A DNA stretch of 35,926 bases from Clostridia bacterium (GTDB lineage Bacteria; Bacillota; Clostridia; Peptostreptococcales; Caminicellaceae), in NCBI GenBank assembly GCA_022361035.1, contig JAKSBP010000408.1:1-35926 (forward strand), in the 5' to 3' direction. The position numbers and the translations under genes are program-made. Of this stretch, positions 24,834 through 33,590 are shown piece by piece. How positions within the stretch are numbered: position 1 is the stretch's first letter; each line of letters opens with the position of its first letter. The notes beneath the pieces were generated by a model. The model was not told where the DNA came from and made no database searches. It saw only the letters and a program-made list of their open reading frames with translations.

Positions 24834-25346
24834 CTAATTATCTATTTCTAAATCCTTTTCTAACAGTTTAATCTTATCCCTAAGCTGTGCTGCTCTTTCA
24901 AATTCCTCTTTGTCAATAGCCCTTCTAAGGTCCTTTCTCATGTTCATAATATCCCTTTTAAGTCTAATAACGCTTCCTTCCTTTTTAGGAATTTTTCCCG
25001 TATGTTGCTGACTACCATGAACATTTTTTATAAGGGGCATCAGCTTCTCATTAAAGGTCTTATAGCAATCTGAACATCCAAGCCTACCTAATTGTTTAAA
25101 TTTGCCGTAGCTCATTCCACATTTACTGCAAGTGGTGGTTTTAATATAATCTACCTTTATGGGAGAGCTTTGAACAGAATCCAAAAGCCCTGTTAAGAAA
25201 TTGTTTATAGTAAAAGGATTTTCAAAGCTCATATCTTCACTCTTTCTGGCACACTCCTCGCATAAATGAACCTCCATCTTACTATTGTTTTGAATTTTTG
25301 TTACATGAACCGTAGCCTTATTTTGTTTACATTTTTCACAAAGCAT
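24834..25346 (-). CDS. mcsA: McsA, activator of McsB
   Basis: Zinc protein that activates the McsB kinase and modulates CtsR. 170 residues with four cysteine pairs: CEKC (3-6), CEEC (about 29), CSKC (about 73) and CSDC (about 91), which bind two zinc ions. The C-terminal UVR motif (DLRRAIDKEEFERAAQLRDKI) is typical. Second gene of the ctsR operon, with AGGAGGGG before the ATG. Confidence 0.96.
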   Translation of the reverse strand: MLCEKCKQNKATVHVTKIQNNSKMEVHLCEECARKSEDMSFENPFTINNFLTGLLDSVQSSPIKVDYIKTTTCSKCGMSYGKFKQLGRLGCSDCYKTFNEKLMPLIKNVHGSQQHTGKIPKKEGSVIRLKRDIMNMRKDLRRAIDKEEFERAAQLRDKIKLLEKDLEIDN

Positions 25347-25481
25347 AATACCCCTCCTACCCTTTAGGACAAGTCATCTTTCCTGGATTTTAGTTAGTTG
25401 CTAGTAGAAATTTATATTCTCCCTTGAAAATCTATAGCCCTTAGAAACTTTTCCAAAACCAAAACCCCAAATCAATCTTCA

Positions 25482-25937
25482 TCACCTCAAAAGTGAAGCA
25501 ATCATTGATTTTAATATACTTGCCCTTACACTATTTTTTATTTCCGAGTCAATATTGATTGCTCTATTGTTTATAGCAGCTATCATTATTGTAGCCTCTC
25601 TCTTTTTAATAATACCCCGTTCAAGGAAAAAATTAACTAAAGATACTGCCTTCGCCATGTTTATACTGTCTCCAATTTCCCCTATTATATTGTATATAAG
25701 CTGAGTATCATCAATTTTAAGTCTAATAATTCTTATATGGCCTCCTCCACCTCTTTTACTTTCAATTGCATATCCCTTTTCTACAGAAAATCTTGTTGTA
25801 AGTACATAGTTTATCTGAGATGGAGCACAATTAAACTCACTGGCTAATTCGTTCCTTTTAATTTCAATAATTTGTGCATCAGAATCCTTTAGAAGGTCCT
25901 TTATAAAAGCTTCAATTAAATCACTTAATCTAGCCAT
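25482..25937 (-). CDS. ctsR: Heat-shock repressor CtsR
   Basis: CtsR represses clp genes and is released on heat or by McsB/McsA action. 151 residues. The winged helix-turn-helix includes LASEFNCAPSQINYVLTTRF and the wing SKRGGGGHIRIIRL, whose tetraglycine loop is the heat-sensing element described in Bacillus. The C-terminal dimerisation part carries the SINMAKAVSLVNFFLERG stretch. First gene of ctsR-mcsA-mcsB-clpC; one consensus CtsR site overlaps its transcription start, indicating autoregulation. Confidence 0.97.
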   Translation of the reverse strand: MARLSDLIEAFIKDLLKDSDAQIIEIKRNELASEFNCAPSQINYVLTTRFSVEKGYAIESKRGGGGHIRIIRLKIDDTQLIYNIIGEIGDSINMAKAVSLVNFFLERGIIKKREATIMIAAINNRAINIDSEIKNSVRASILKSMIASLLR

Positions 25938-25956
25938 ACTATCACCCTCTTTTAAC

Positions 25957-25973
25957 TTTGACTTTCTTTGACT
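25957..25973 (-). promoter_or_regulatory. CtsR operator
   Basis: On the minus strand AGTCAAA-GAA-AGTCAAA, a perfect tandem heptad matching the CtsR consensus RGTCAAA-NAN-RGTCAAA. It covers the predicted start site of the ctsR promoter, about 20-36 bp upstream of the start codon. Confidence 0.93.
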
Positions 25974-25981
25974 TTTATTTG

Positions 25982-26010
25982 ATAATAATAGATTTCTATT
26001 TAATTTTCAA
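25982..26010 (-). promoter_or_regulatory. Sigma-A promoter of the ctsR operon
   Basis: TTGAAA, a 17-base spacer, TATTAT on the minus strand. The predicted start falls near 25975, at the edge of the CtsR operator. Confidence 0.75.
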
Positions 26011-26130
26011 GTCTTATTTTAACGGATTTTAATTAATTTTATGCTATATTAAGTAATATTTAACATTTTAAAATATATTATTTTACTTTTTCTATCTTTT
26101 TCTCTGTTTATCTATATTTTTCAAAAAAGA

Positions 26131-26154
26131 AATAATCTGCTAAAACAGATTATT
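26131..26154 (-). terminator. Terminator of proBA
   Basis: AATAATCTG / CAGATTATT with a 6-base loop, followed on the minus strand by TCTTTTTTGAAAAA. The stem overlaps the proA TAA stop codon (26150-26152). Confidence 0.8.
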
Positions 26155-27406
26155 CCCTAATTTGCCCTTCGCCGTATATAATGTACTTTATTGTGGTAAG
26201 CTCTTCAAGTCCCATGGGCCCTCTAGCATGTAGTTTTTGTGTGCTTATGCCTATTTCTGCCCCAAATCCAAATTGACTTCCATCTGTGAATCTAGTTGAG
26301 GCATTTACATATACTGCCGAAGCGTCAATTTCTTTTAGAAACCTTTGTGCCTTGCTGTAGTCATTTGTAACTATAGCTTCTGAATGCTTTGTACCATACT
26401 TAAAGATATGGTCTATGGCTTCATCTATGGAGTCTACTACCTTGATTGCCAATATGAAGTCTAGGTACTCTGTGGCCCAATCCTCTTCTAAGGCCAGTTT
26501 TATATCTTTCAATATTTCCTTGGCTGCCTGACAGCCCCTTAATTCTACTCCCTTAGAAGTCAAATTTTCAGCTATTTTAGGAAGTATTTGTGAGGCTATA
26601 TTTTTATGGATAAGTATTGTTTCTACAGCATTACAAACCCCTGGCCTTTGGGTTTTTCCATTTATTACTATATCCTCGGCCATTTTCAAATCGGCCCCTT
26701 CATCGATAAATATGTGACAGTTCCCAACTCCTGTTTCTATAACTGGAACCGTAGCATTCTTTACAACGGTATTTATTAGGCCAGCGCCCCCCCTTGGGAT
26801 TAAAACATCGATATATCCATTTAAGCCCATCATTTCATTCACTGCTTCCCTATCTGTAACCTCAATGAATTCAATACAGCCCTTAGGAAGTCCATTGTCT
26901 AAGGCAGCCTTTTTTATAACCTCTGCTAGGGCTGTATTTGAATTAATTGCCTCTGAGCCTCCCCTTAATATAACGGAGTTTCCGGCTTTAATACATAGGG
27001 CTGCAGCATCTACAGTTACATTTGGCCTTGATTCATAAATCATTCCAATGACACCGAGAGGAACCCTTATTTGACCTATTTGTAGGTTATTTTCCGTTTT
27101 CCACATCTTCACCGCTTCACCTATTGGGTCTCTAAGGGAGGCTACTGTCCTAAGTCCATCTGCCATCTCATTTATTCTTTTTTCGTTTAATAGAAGTCTA
27201 TCTAGCATATACTGGGACAGCCCTTTTTCTTTTCCATTTTCTATATCCCTTCTATTGGCAGATAAAATAAAATCCATATTATCTATTAGGGCATCTGCCA
27301 TAGCTTCCAATCCTTGATTTTTTACCTTCGTACCTATTGTAGTCATCCTTCGGGATGCTTCTTTAGCAGATTTAGCCTTCTCTAATACATATTTTTTCCC
27401 AGTCAC
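26150..27406 (-). CDS. proA: Gamma-glutamyl phosphate reductase ProA
   Basis: ProA reduces gamma-glutamyl phosphate to glutamate 5-semialdehyde with NADPH, the second step of proline synthesis. 418 residues of aldehyde-dehydrogenase fold. The catalytic cysteine lies in [14 protein letters not shown], with [14 protein letters not shown] and the SEAINSN cofactor region also conserved. The GTG start overlaps the proB TGA stop (GTGA), so translation is coupled. It is followed by a terminator that overlaps its own stop codon. Confidence 0.97.
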   Translation of the reverse strand: MTGKKYVLEKAKSAKEASRRMTTIGTKVKNQGLEAMADALIDNMDFILSANRRDIENGKEKGLSQYMLDRLLLNEKRINEMADGLRTVASLRDPIGEAVKMWKTENNLQIGQIRVPLGVIGMIYESRPNVTVDAAALCIKAGNSVILRGGSEAINSNTALAEVIKKAALDNGLPKGCIEFIEVTDREAVNEMMGLNGYIDVLIPRGGAGLINTVVKNATVPVIETGVGNCHIFIDEGADLKMAEDIVINGKTQRPGVCNAVETILIHKNIASQILPKIAENLTSKGVELRGCQAAKEILKDIKLALEEDWATEYLDFILAIKVVDSIDEAIDHIFKYGTKHSEAIVTNDYSKAQRFLKEIDASAVYVNASTRFTDGSQFGFGAEIGISTQKLHARGPMGLEELTTIKYIIYGEGQIRE

Positions 27407-28566
27407 TCTTCTGCCTCCTTATCACAATTCTCCCTACCTATAATTACTAAATTATTTGCATGTACTACTTCATCATAACTTTTATAGCCAATTTTCTCTT
27501 CAATAAGGGAGGTCTTACAACCCTTAATAATATTAACCTCCGATGAGGTATAGTTCGTTAATCCTCGGGCTACTTCATTTCCCAAGGAGTCTATAATAGA
27601 TACTATATCTCCCTTTTCAAATAACCCATCTATTGAAACTATTCCCGCTGGAAGAAGACTCTTTCGTCCCTCTACCAATGCCTTCTTAGCTCCCTGGTCC
27701 ACTTTGATTTCTCCCTTAATAAGGGTATTATATGTTATCCAACATTTCCTACCCTGTAATGGGTTTTGCTTTGCCTTAAAAAAAGTCCCTACATTTTTAC
27801 CCTCTAAGGCATGATTGATTATATTTTCATAGGACCCATTCACTATCATCATGGACGCACCTGAGGATAGGGCTATTTCAGCGGATTTTATCTTTGTTAC
27901 CATTCCTCCTGTACCAAAGGTCGTGCCAGCTCCCCCAGCTGCCCTTTTCACTTCATCAGTTATGGTATCTACGTAGTCTATTAACTTTGCATTTGCATTT
28001 TCCTTAGGATTTGAATCATAGAGGCCATCAATATCAGAAAGTAGTATGAGAAGGTCAGCCTCTACAACACTTGTAACCATAGCTGATAGGGTATCGTTGT
28101 CGCCAAATTTTATTTCATCCACCGCCACAGCATCGTTTTCATTAATAATAGGAATGACCCCTTGATTAAATAGGGTGAAGAAGGTATTGCGAGCATTTAA
28201 AAATCTTTTGCGATTTAATATATCTTCCTTTGTTAAAAGTATTTGTGCTACAGTTTTCCCATATTCTGAAAACAATTTTTCATACATATGCAGCAGCACA
28301 CCCTGGCCCACAGCAGCGGCTGCTTGCTTTTCTGGAATGGTTTTCGGCCTTTTTTTAAGCCCTAACTTTCCCATTCCCGCACCAATAGCCCCAGAACTCA
28401 CTAGGACGATTTCTATACCCTTATTATGGATATTTGTCAATTGCCTTACTATTTTCTCTATTCGGTTTAGGTCTAATAACCCCGTAGAGTGGGTGAGGGT
28501 AGAAGTTCCTATTTTGAAAACTATCCTTTTTACCCCATCTATATGTTCTCTTCTTTTTATTTTCAT
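27403..28566 (-). CDS. proB: Glutamate 5-kinase ProB
   Basis: ProB phosphorylates glutamate and is the feedback-regulated entry to proline synthesis. The amino-acid kinase domain (1-265) has [25 protein letters not shown] and the [15 protein letters not shown] block. A C-terminal PUA domain follows (about 285-370), giving 387 residues. The first ATG is at 28566, but the only strong ribosome site (AAAGGAGG, 28592-28599) lies 25 bases upstream of it. It is seven bases from an in-frame ATT at 28584, so a rare ATT start adding six residues is possible. A TATAAT box (28624-28629, minus strand) marks a likely promoter. Confidence 0.95.
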   Translation of the reverse strand: MKIKRREHIDGVKRIVFKIGTSTLTHSTGLLDLNRIEKIVRQLTNIHNKGIEIVLVSSGAIGAGMGKLGLKKRPKTIPEKQAAAAVGQGVLLHMYEKLFSEYGKTVAQILLTKEDILNRKRFLNARNTFFTLFNQGVIPIINENDAVAVDEIKFGDNDTLSAMVTSVVEADLLILLSDIDGLYDSNPKENANAKLIDYVDTITDEVKRAAGGAGTTFGTGGMVTKIKSAEIALSSGASMMIVNGSYENIINHALEGKNVGTFFKAKQNPLQGRKCWITYNTLIKGEIKVDQGAKKALVEGRKSLLPAGIVSIDGLFEKGDIVSIIDSLGNEVARGLTNYTSSEVNIIKGCKTSLIEEKIGYKSYDEVVHANNLVIIGRENCDKEAEE

Positions 28567-28736
28567 ATCGTCAACTACAAGAATAGTCTTGCCTCCTTTC
28601 TAATAATGTATTATCATTAAAATATTATACTAATTATTCAATTGGTAAGATTCAAAATATTAATTTTTCTTACCCTAATTTAGCAGATTATATCATAAAA
28701 GTAGTAGATGTTCAAATCAATTATGGAGGTATATTT

Positions 28737-29546
28737 ATGAAAACAACTATTGGCTTTATCGGATGCGGAAACATAGCTAAGGCAATGATAGGGGGTCTTA
28801 TAAAATCCAAGACCATATCTTCTGAGTCTATAATGGTAAGTAACAGAACACCTGATAAGTTAGAAAGGATTAATAATAGCTATGGTGTGCTTACTACTAC
28901 CGAGAATAAGGAAGTTGCAAGGTTTGCTGATATATTAATTCTATCGGTTAAGACCAATAAATATTATGAGGTAATAGGCGAGGTCAAGGATAGTATTAAG
29001 AAGAATACCGTGATAGTATCAATAGCTGCCGGGAGAAGTATGGACTCCATCGAAGAAGCCTTTGAAAAAAAGATAAAACTCGTTAGGACAATGCCTAATA
29101 TACCTGCAATAGTCGGTGAAGCCATGTCCGCCCTATGCCATAACGATATGGTAAGGGAAGATGAGTTTGAGTCAGTTATCAATATTTTTAAAAGTTTTGG
29201 AGAAGTTGAGGTTGTAGATGAAGAGCTGATGGATGTTGTTACTGCTATTTCAGGTTCTTCACCGGCTTTAGTCTATCTCTTTATTGAATCTCTAGCCGAT
29301 GGAGCCGTCCTTAAGGGCTTTCCTCGAAACAAAGCCTATAAATTAGTTTCTCAAGCAGTCCTAGGTGCTGCCAAAATCGTTTTAGAAACAGGAAAACATC
29401 CCGGTCAGCTTAAGGATGAAGTATGCTCTGCTGGCGGTACTACTATAGAGGCAATTTATGCATTGGAAAAAAAAGGATTCAGAGGTCATGTAATAGAAGC
29501 CGTTGAAAAGGGAACAGAGAAGTCTAAAAAGCTTTCAGGTAAATAG
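28737..29546 (+). CDS. proC: Pyrroline-5-carboxylate reductase ProC
   Basis: ProC reduces pyrroline-5-carboxylate to proline. 269 residues: N-terminal Rossmann motif IGFIGCGNIAKAMIGG, VRTMPNIPAIVGEAM, and the C-terminal substrate block GQLKDEVCSAGGTTIEAI. It has GGAGGT before the ATG. Transcribed divergently from proBA across a 170-bp gap, so the three proline genes form one locus. Its 3' side runs into the B3 hairpin region, shared with the convergent EF-G-like gene. Confidence 0.97.
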   Translation: MKTTIGFIGCGNIAKAMIGGLIKSKTISSESIMVSNRTPDKLERINNSYGVLTTTENKEVARFADILILSVKTNKYYEVIGEVKDSIKKNTVIVSIAAGRSMDSIEEAFEKKIKLVRTMPNIPAIVGEAMSALCHNDMVREDEFESVINIFKSFGEVEVVDEELMDVVTAISGSSPALVYLFIESLADGAVLKGFPRNKAYKLVSQAVLGAAKIVLETGKHPGQLKDEVCSAGGTTIEAIYALEKKGFRGHVIEAVEKGTEKSKKLSGK

Positions 29547-29604
29547 AATATCCTATATTTCATGTGGAAATATTTAATTTACTTTCCTTGAACTCTAAAG
29601 TTAA

Positions 29605-29628
29605 AATCCCCCGCAAATGCAGGGGATT
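29605..29628. terminator. Hairpin copy 1 flanking element B3
   Basis: AATCCCC ... GGGGATT with an inner GC/GC pair around AAAT. It equals the copy at 29852-29875 in 23 of 24 bases; the one change (C for T) breaks a stem pair here. Lies between the convergent proC and EF-G-like genes. Confidence 0.8.
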
Positions 29629-29851
29629 CAGGCTTTTGACAAACCCGAATTTCTTCATTGTTGCTGAAACCAAGAACCTAGTCAATAAAATTTTAGAACG
29701 AACTGCTAAGTTCGTGGGAAATTTTATGGTATTTGCTAAAAGCAAATAGACTTCCTTTTTTTATTATACGCTGCGGCCTCTTGGTTTCAGCACGCCTCGA
29801 ACTTCGTATTTCGGGGAAGCCTGTCATCTTGTAGACTTTGTCTACAATCTG
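29629..29851 (-). mobile_element. Element B3: hairpin element in the proC/EF-G-like terminator, with nested insert
   Basis: 223 bp between two copies of the local hairpin. It begins CAGGCTTTTGACAAAC and ends GTCTACAATCTG, as in B2. The arms CCGAATTTCTTCATTGTTGC / CAGCACGCCTCGAACTTCG and the loop word TACGCTGCGGCCTCT are shared with B2. Relative to B2 it has about 72 extra bases near 29679-29750, which contain two small palindromes (ACGAAC/GTTCGT and ATTTGCT/AGCAAAT). No credible gene. Confidence 0.75.
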
Positions 29852-29875
29852 AATCCCCTGCAAATGCAGGGGATT
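29852..29875. terminator. Hairpin copy 2 flanking element B3
   Basis: AATCCCCTGC-AAAT-GCAGGGGATT, a 10-bp perfect stem followed on the plus strand by ATTTTATATG. It can terminate the proC transcript and, on the other strand, the EF-G-like gene. Confidence 0.8.
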
Positions 29876-29953
29876 ATTTTATATGAAATTCTTCTTCATT
29901 TTAATTTTAAACCGTCAATCATAAGCCCTCATCAGAGGTATTTATTCATTTAA

Positions 29954-32026
29954 TTAGTCTTCTTCCTTAGCTGCTTCAATAATTTTTTGTGATATCTGTG
30001 CAGGAACTTCATCATATCTTTCAAACCTCATAGTAAAGCTTCCCCTTGCCTGGGTCATTGAGCGTAGGTCTGGAGCATATTTAAACATTTCAGCCTGGGG
30101 TGCTTCTGCGATTACTTTTTGATAACCGTCTCCAGTTGGCTCCATACCAAGTATCCTACCCCTCCTCTTATTCATATCTCCCATTATATCTCCCATGTAA
30201 TCCTCGGGTATGAGAACTTCTACATACATAACGGGTTCAAGAAGTACAGGATTTGCCTTTTCTACTCCCTTCTTAAATGCAAGGGAGGCTGCAATCTTAA
30301 AGGCCATTTCGCTGGAATCAACTGAATGATAGGAACCATCAAGTAATGTTGCTTTAAGATTAACTACAGGATATCCTGCAAGGACTCCCTTTTCTAGGGA
30401 TTCTCTAAGTCCTTTTTCAACAGCAGGTATATATTGCTTTGGAACTGAACCTCCAAATATTTCCTCAGCGAATTCAAATTCCTTAGGTGAATGTTCAAAT
30501 CTTATATGAACGTCACCGTACTGACCTGCCCCACCACTTTGCTTCTTATGTTTTCCTTGAACAGTCGAGCTTCCTTTAATAGTCTCTCTAAATGCAATTT
30601 TAGGGTCCATAAGGTCCACTTCAACTCCAAAGTTGTTTTTCATTTTATTAGTGATTACGCTAAGCTGCATAGTACCTTGACCTCCTATAAGCAATTGCTT
30701 AGTTTCAGGATTTCTCTCAACTATGAAGGTAGGGTCCTCCTCAGTTAATCTATGAAGTGAGGAACCTATTTTTTCTTCATCTCCCTTAGATTTAGGCTCC
30801 ACAGCCATGAACAAGCAAGGCTGAGGCAACTGTATTCCTTGGTATTTTATCGGTGCATTTCTATCACAAAGTGTGTCTCCAGTCTCAGTATATTGGAGCT
30901 TAGCGGTAGCACCAATATCTCCAGCAACGACTTGGTTACATTCTAATTGATTTTTCCCCCTCAGCATAAATAAACTACCTATTTTTTCTTTTTCATCCTT
31001 ATTTGCATTTAATACTTCCATATCCTTATTTAGCTTTCCTGAATAAACTTTGAATAACGATATTTTTCCTACGAAGGGGTCAACTATTGTCTTAAATACC
31101 AGTGCAGAAAAGGGCTCATTTTCATCTACACTTCTAGTTAGTTCTTCATCATTATCTGGATGTATTCCCTGATACTCTCCATTGTGCATATCCTTAGGCG
31201 TAGGCATATAGTTCGATATCATTTGAAATAATGTATGAATACCAACATTGTTAGCTGCTGAACCCACAAGAACAGGCACAACATCTCCAGCTAAAACACC
31301 CTTCCTAAGACCTTCATGGATTTCTTCTGTGGTGAATTCTTCACCCTCAAAGTACTTTTCAAGTAATTCTTCATCACTTTCTGCAACGGATTCTATGAGC
31401 ATTTCCCTAATTGGTGTAATACTATCCTTCAAGTCACTTGGAACCTCTACGTCTACGCATTGGCTACCGTCATATTCTCTTCCAACCATATCTACTACAT
31501 TTACAAAACCTTTGTAGTTGGAACCTTCTCCCATAGGTATTGCAAAGGGAGCAATCTTTTTACCGAAGGTATCTCTAAGCTCTTTGATTAATTTATCATA
31601 GTTAACGTTTTCCTTATCCATTTTATTAATAAATATGAGTTTTGGCATCTTTCTCTCTTCTGTATATTTCCAGGACTTCTCTGTACCAACTTCAATACCT
31701 GAAGTTGCATCTACTAAGATAATTGCTCCACCGGCTACTCTCATAGCACTAATAACTTCACCTGTAAAATCAAAGTACCCAGGGGCATCTAAAATATTAT
31801 ATTTTGAGTTATTCCACTCTATAGGAATAATTGAAGTTCCAATTGAAAATTGTCTAGCCAATTCTTCCTTATCAAAATCTGATACCGTATTTCCATCTTC
31901 TACCTTACCCATTCTGTTTATAGCCTTTGTAGTATATAGCATAGATTCTGTCAATGTAGTCTTTCCACTTCCACCATGACCTAGTAATACAACATTTCTT
32001 ATTTTATCTACCTTATAATTCTTCAT
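29954..32026 (-). CDS. EF-G-like translational GTPase (EF-G2 type)
   Basis: A paralogue of elongation factor G, about 690 residues, with G domain, domain II, and EF-G domains III-V (GGSVPKQYIPAVEKGLRE, GRILGMEPTGDGYQKVIAEAP). It is not the main EF-G. The P-loop is GHGGSGKTT instead of AHIDAGKTT, and switch II is DAPGYFDF, so the catalytic histidine of DTPGHVDF is a tyrosine. NKMD and SAA guanine motifs are kept. Thermus EF-G-2 carries similar replacements, from memory. The role is uncertain. I use the ATG at 32026, with AGGAGG six bases upstream, rather than an in-frame start at 32050. Confidence 0.9.
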   Translation of the reverse strand: MKNYKVDKIRNVVLLGHGGSGKTTLTESMLYTTKAINRMGKVEDGNTVSDFDKEELARQFSIGTSIIPIEWNNSKYNILDAPGYFDFTGEVISAMRVAGGAIILVDATSGIEVGTEKSWKYTEERKMPKLIFINKMDKENVNYDKLIKELRDTFGKKIAPFAIPMGEGSNYKGFVNVVDMVGREYDGSQCVDVEVPSDLKDSITPIREMLIESVAESDEELLEKYFEGEEFTTEEIHEGLRKGVLAGDVVPVLVGSAANNVGIHTLFQMISNYMPTPKDMHNGEYQGIHPDNDEELTRSVDENEPFSALVFKTIVDPFVGKISLFKVYSGKLNKDMEVLNANKDEKEKIGSLFMLRGKNQLECNQVVAGDIGATAKLQYTETGDTLCDRNAPIKYQGIQLPQPCLFMAVEPKSKGDEEKIGSSLHRLTEEDPTFIVERNPETKQLLIGGQGTMQLSVITNKMKNNFGVEVDLMDPKIAFRETIKGSSTVQGKHKKQSGGAGQYGDVHIRFEHSPKEFEFAEEIFGGSVPKQYIPAVEKGLRESLEKGVLAGYPVVNLKATLLDGSYHSVDSSEMAFKIAASLAFKKGVEKANPVLLEPVMYVEVLIPEDYMGDIMGDMNKRRGRILGMEPTGDGYQKVIAEAPQAEMFKYAPDLRSMTQARGSFTMRFERYDEVPAQISQKIIEAAKEED

Positions 32027-32129
32027 ACCTTTCCTCCTCGCCTTATTCATTGAACATTTATATTATTCTATAAAATTTCGAAAATTCCTTTAATTATCAT
32101 ATATTATACAACTTTTTTCCAAAAATATA

Positions 32130-32156
32130 AAGACCCTAAATTAAAATAAGGGTCTT
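32130..32156 (-). terminator. Terminator of the NIF3-family gene
   Basis: AAGACCCT / AGGGTCTT with a 10-base loop, followed by TATATTTTT on the minus strand. Separates the NIF3-family gene from the EF-G-like gene. Confidence 0.8.
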
Positions 32157-32189
32157 TTGTAAAATATTTGTAATTATTTTTCTTTGAGT

Positions 32190-33008
32190 CTACAGAACAC
32201 CTGACATTTTTGTAACCTTTACTCCCCTTTTTTCTAATTCCTCTATAATAATATTAAGACCAATTGAATCACTTGCCATATGACCCGCTACAATTATATT
32301 TCCTATATTCTGTTTTTCTACGGCCTCTTTAACATTATCGGGTACATGCATACATATTATTGTACCTACTCCAGCTTCAAAATAAGCCTTAAATACATCT
32401 GCACCTCCATTGGTTCCTCCCGCCATAAGAACTGCAATTTTCCCTGCATAATCCTTTTCTCCACCTACCCTAATATCTGGTCCTGCAATAGCATCCTTAT
32501 ATTCATCTATTTCTCTAAGGGCCTCGACTACATCCTTTAATGTGGTCTTTAATTTACCTTTAAATCTATTATCCATAAATTTTTGAACATATTTTTCAGT
32601 AATTATATCTGCGGGTATATGTATGTTTAGATAGGGGATTTTCAACAGCTTTGCCGCTGACTGAACCCTGTCATAATTCTTTACATGGCTGGCCCTACGA
32701 ATTTCTCCAACCTTTTTTCTCAGGGCCTTCTGACCTTTATTTATGGGAACTCCAAACTCCATCATTTTATCTATCTGAATATCCATTACTTTATAAAAGT
32801 CAACCACCGGTCTTCCAGTCATAGGATGATGACTGATTACACAGTCTGCTCCTAATTCTTTTGCAAGGAGCAGCTCTGAAGTGTCCATATCCACACCGAA
32901 TAGAATGTTATTTATCCCTTCTCCTTCTACTATAATTCCAGAATCTTCAGGAATTGCATCTAACCCCGCTAATTCCAATGCCAAATCCATTATTTCCTTA
33001 GTATTCAT
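32190..33008 (-). CDS. NIF3 / GTP cyclohydrolase I type 2-like protein
   Basis: A 272-residue member of the NIF3 (YbgI/YqfO) family, whose members bind a pair of metal ions and have poorly defined function. Metal-site motifs are visible: CVISHHP near residue 60, the GVDMD stretch before it, and the C-terminal VAGHMASDSIG. It lacks the inserted PII-like domain of the longer YqfO proteins. The middle part (about 90-190) differs from short YbgI-type proteins. It has GGGGAG before the ATG. It appears to be a single-gene unit with its own terminator and a 580-bp upstream gap. Confidence 0.85.
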   Translation of the reverse strand: MNTKEIMDLALELAGLDAIPEDSGIIVEGEGINNILFGVDMDTSELLLAKELGADCVISHHPMTGRPVVDFYKVMDIQIDKMMEFGVPINKGQKALRKKVGEIRRASHVKNYDRVQSAAKLLKIPYLNIHIPADIITEKYVQKFMDNRFKGKLKTTLKDVVEALREIDEYKDAIAGPDIRVGGEKDYAGKIAVLMAGGTNGGADVFKAYFEAGVGTIICMHVPDNVKEAVEKQNIGNIIVAGHMASDSIGLNIIIEELEKRGVKVTKMSGVL

Positions 33009-33078
33009 ATGTATACACTCCCCTTTTAAAATATATAACTTTTTTTATATATATTTTAATACATATACGGAACATTTT

Positions 33079-33133
33079 CTATTCCTAATTTCATCATAAA
33101 TTTGTAAATTTCAAATTTTATAAGTAGGAATAG
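33079..33133. promoter_or_regulatory. Layered palindrome upstream of the NIF3-family gene
   Basis: Outer arms CTATTCCTA / TAGGAATAG (9 bp) enclose an inner palindrome AAATTTG-taaattt-CAAATTT. It lies about 70-125 bp upstream of the NIF3-family start. It could be an operator, a leader hairpin or a small repeat. Confidence 0.4.
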
Positions 33134-33219
33134 TTTAGAAATTTTCATGCCAGGGATTTAAAAAATCTAGTTTTTACCTATCAACTCTAGTCTTTAGGTC
33201 AAGCTATTGATAAAAAGAT

Positions 33220-33257
33220 AAAAACTATCCTTTGTTAAATAGAAAGAATAGTTTTTT
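33220..33257 (-). terminator. Terminator-like hairpin, dUTPase-like gene side
   Basis: AAAAACTAT with CTTT pairs with GAAAG and ATAGTTTTT. On the minus strand it is followed by ATCTTTTTATC. It is over 300 bp past the stop of the dUTPase-like gene, so the assignment is loose. Confidence 0.5.
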
Positions 33258-33590
33258 AATGCTATAATATTCCTTGCTTTACCTACTATTTACAAGATAA
33301 ACTAATCACTAACTTATCCATAATATACTATTATACATTTTACTGCTTACACTAACTTTCATAATTATATTATACAATATGAGTTCTATAGGTCACTCTA
33401 AACCTATTATTATATATATTGAAAGTATTATATATTTATGCATAATTTATCTTTGCAAAAAGTAATTAAGGCTTCTTTCCCAATATTCCATTAAGGTTTT
33501 TCTCTCCTAGGGCCGATCTTTTAAACTTTTGAAATCTGGAAAAGATGAACATCTTTTTGAGAGGGCTATTTAGATTCTAGGGTTAGCTAT

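Larger units (their letters stand above)
33009..33590. other. 582-bp intergenic region with two hairpins
   Basis: No gene seen. It holds a layered inverted repeat at 33079-33133 and a terminator-like hairpin at 33220-33257. The rest is AT-rich, with a TATATATATT stretch at about 33409-33420. Confidence 0.5.

Noticed and set aside
28567..28736. T-box or proline-responsive leader upstream of proBA
   Set aside because: The divergent gap of 170 bp is too short for a T-box, and no conserved T-box sequence was seen.
29564..29749. Short frames on both strands across element B3
   Set aside because: They run through the palindrome and nested insert, lack ribosome sites and have no matching frame in B1.
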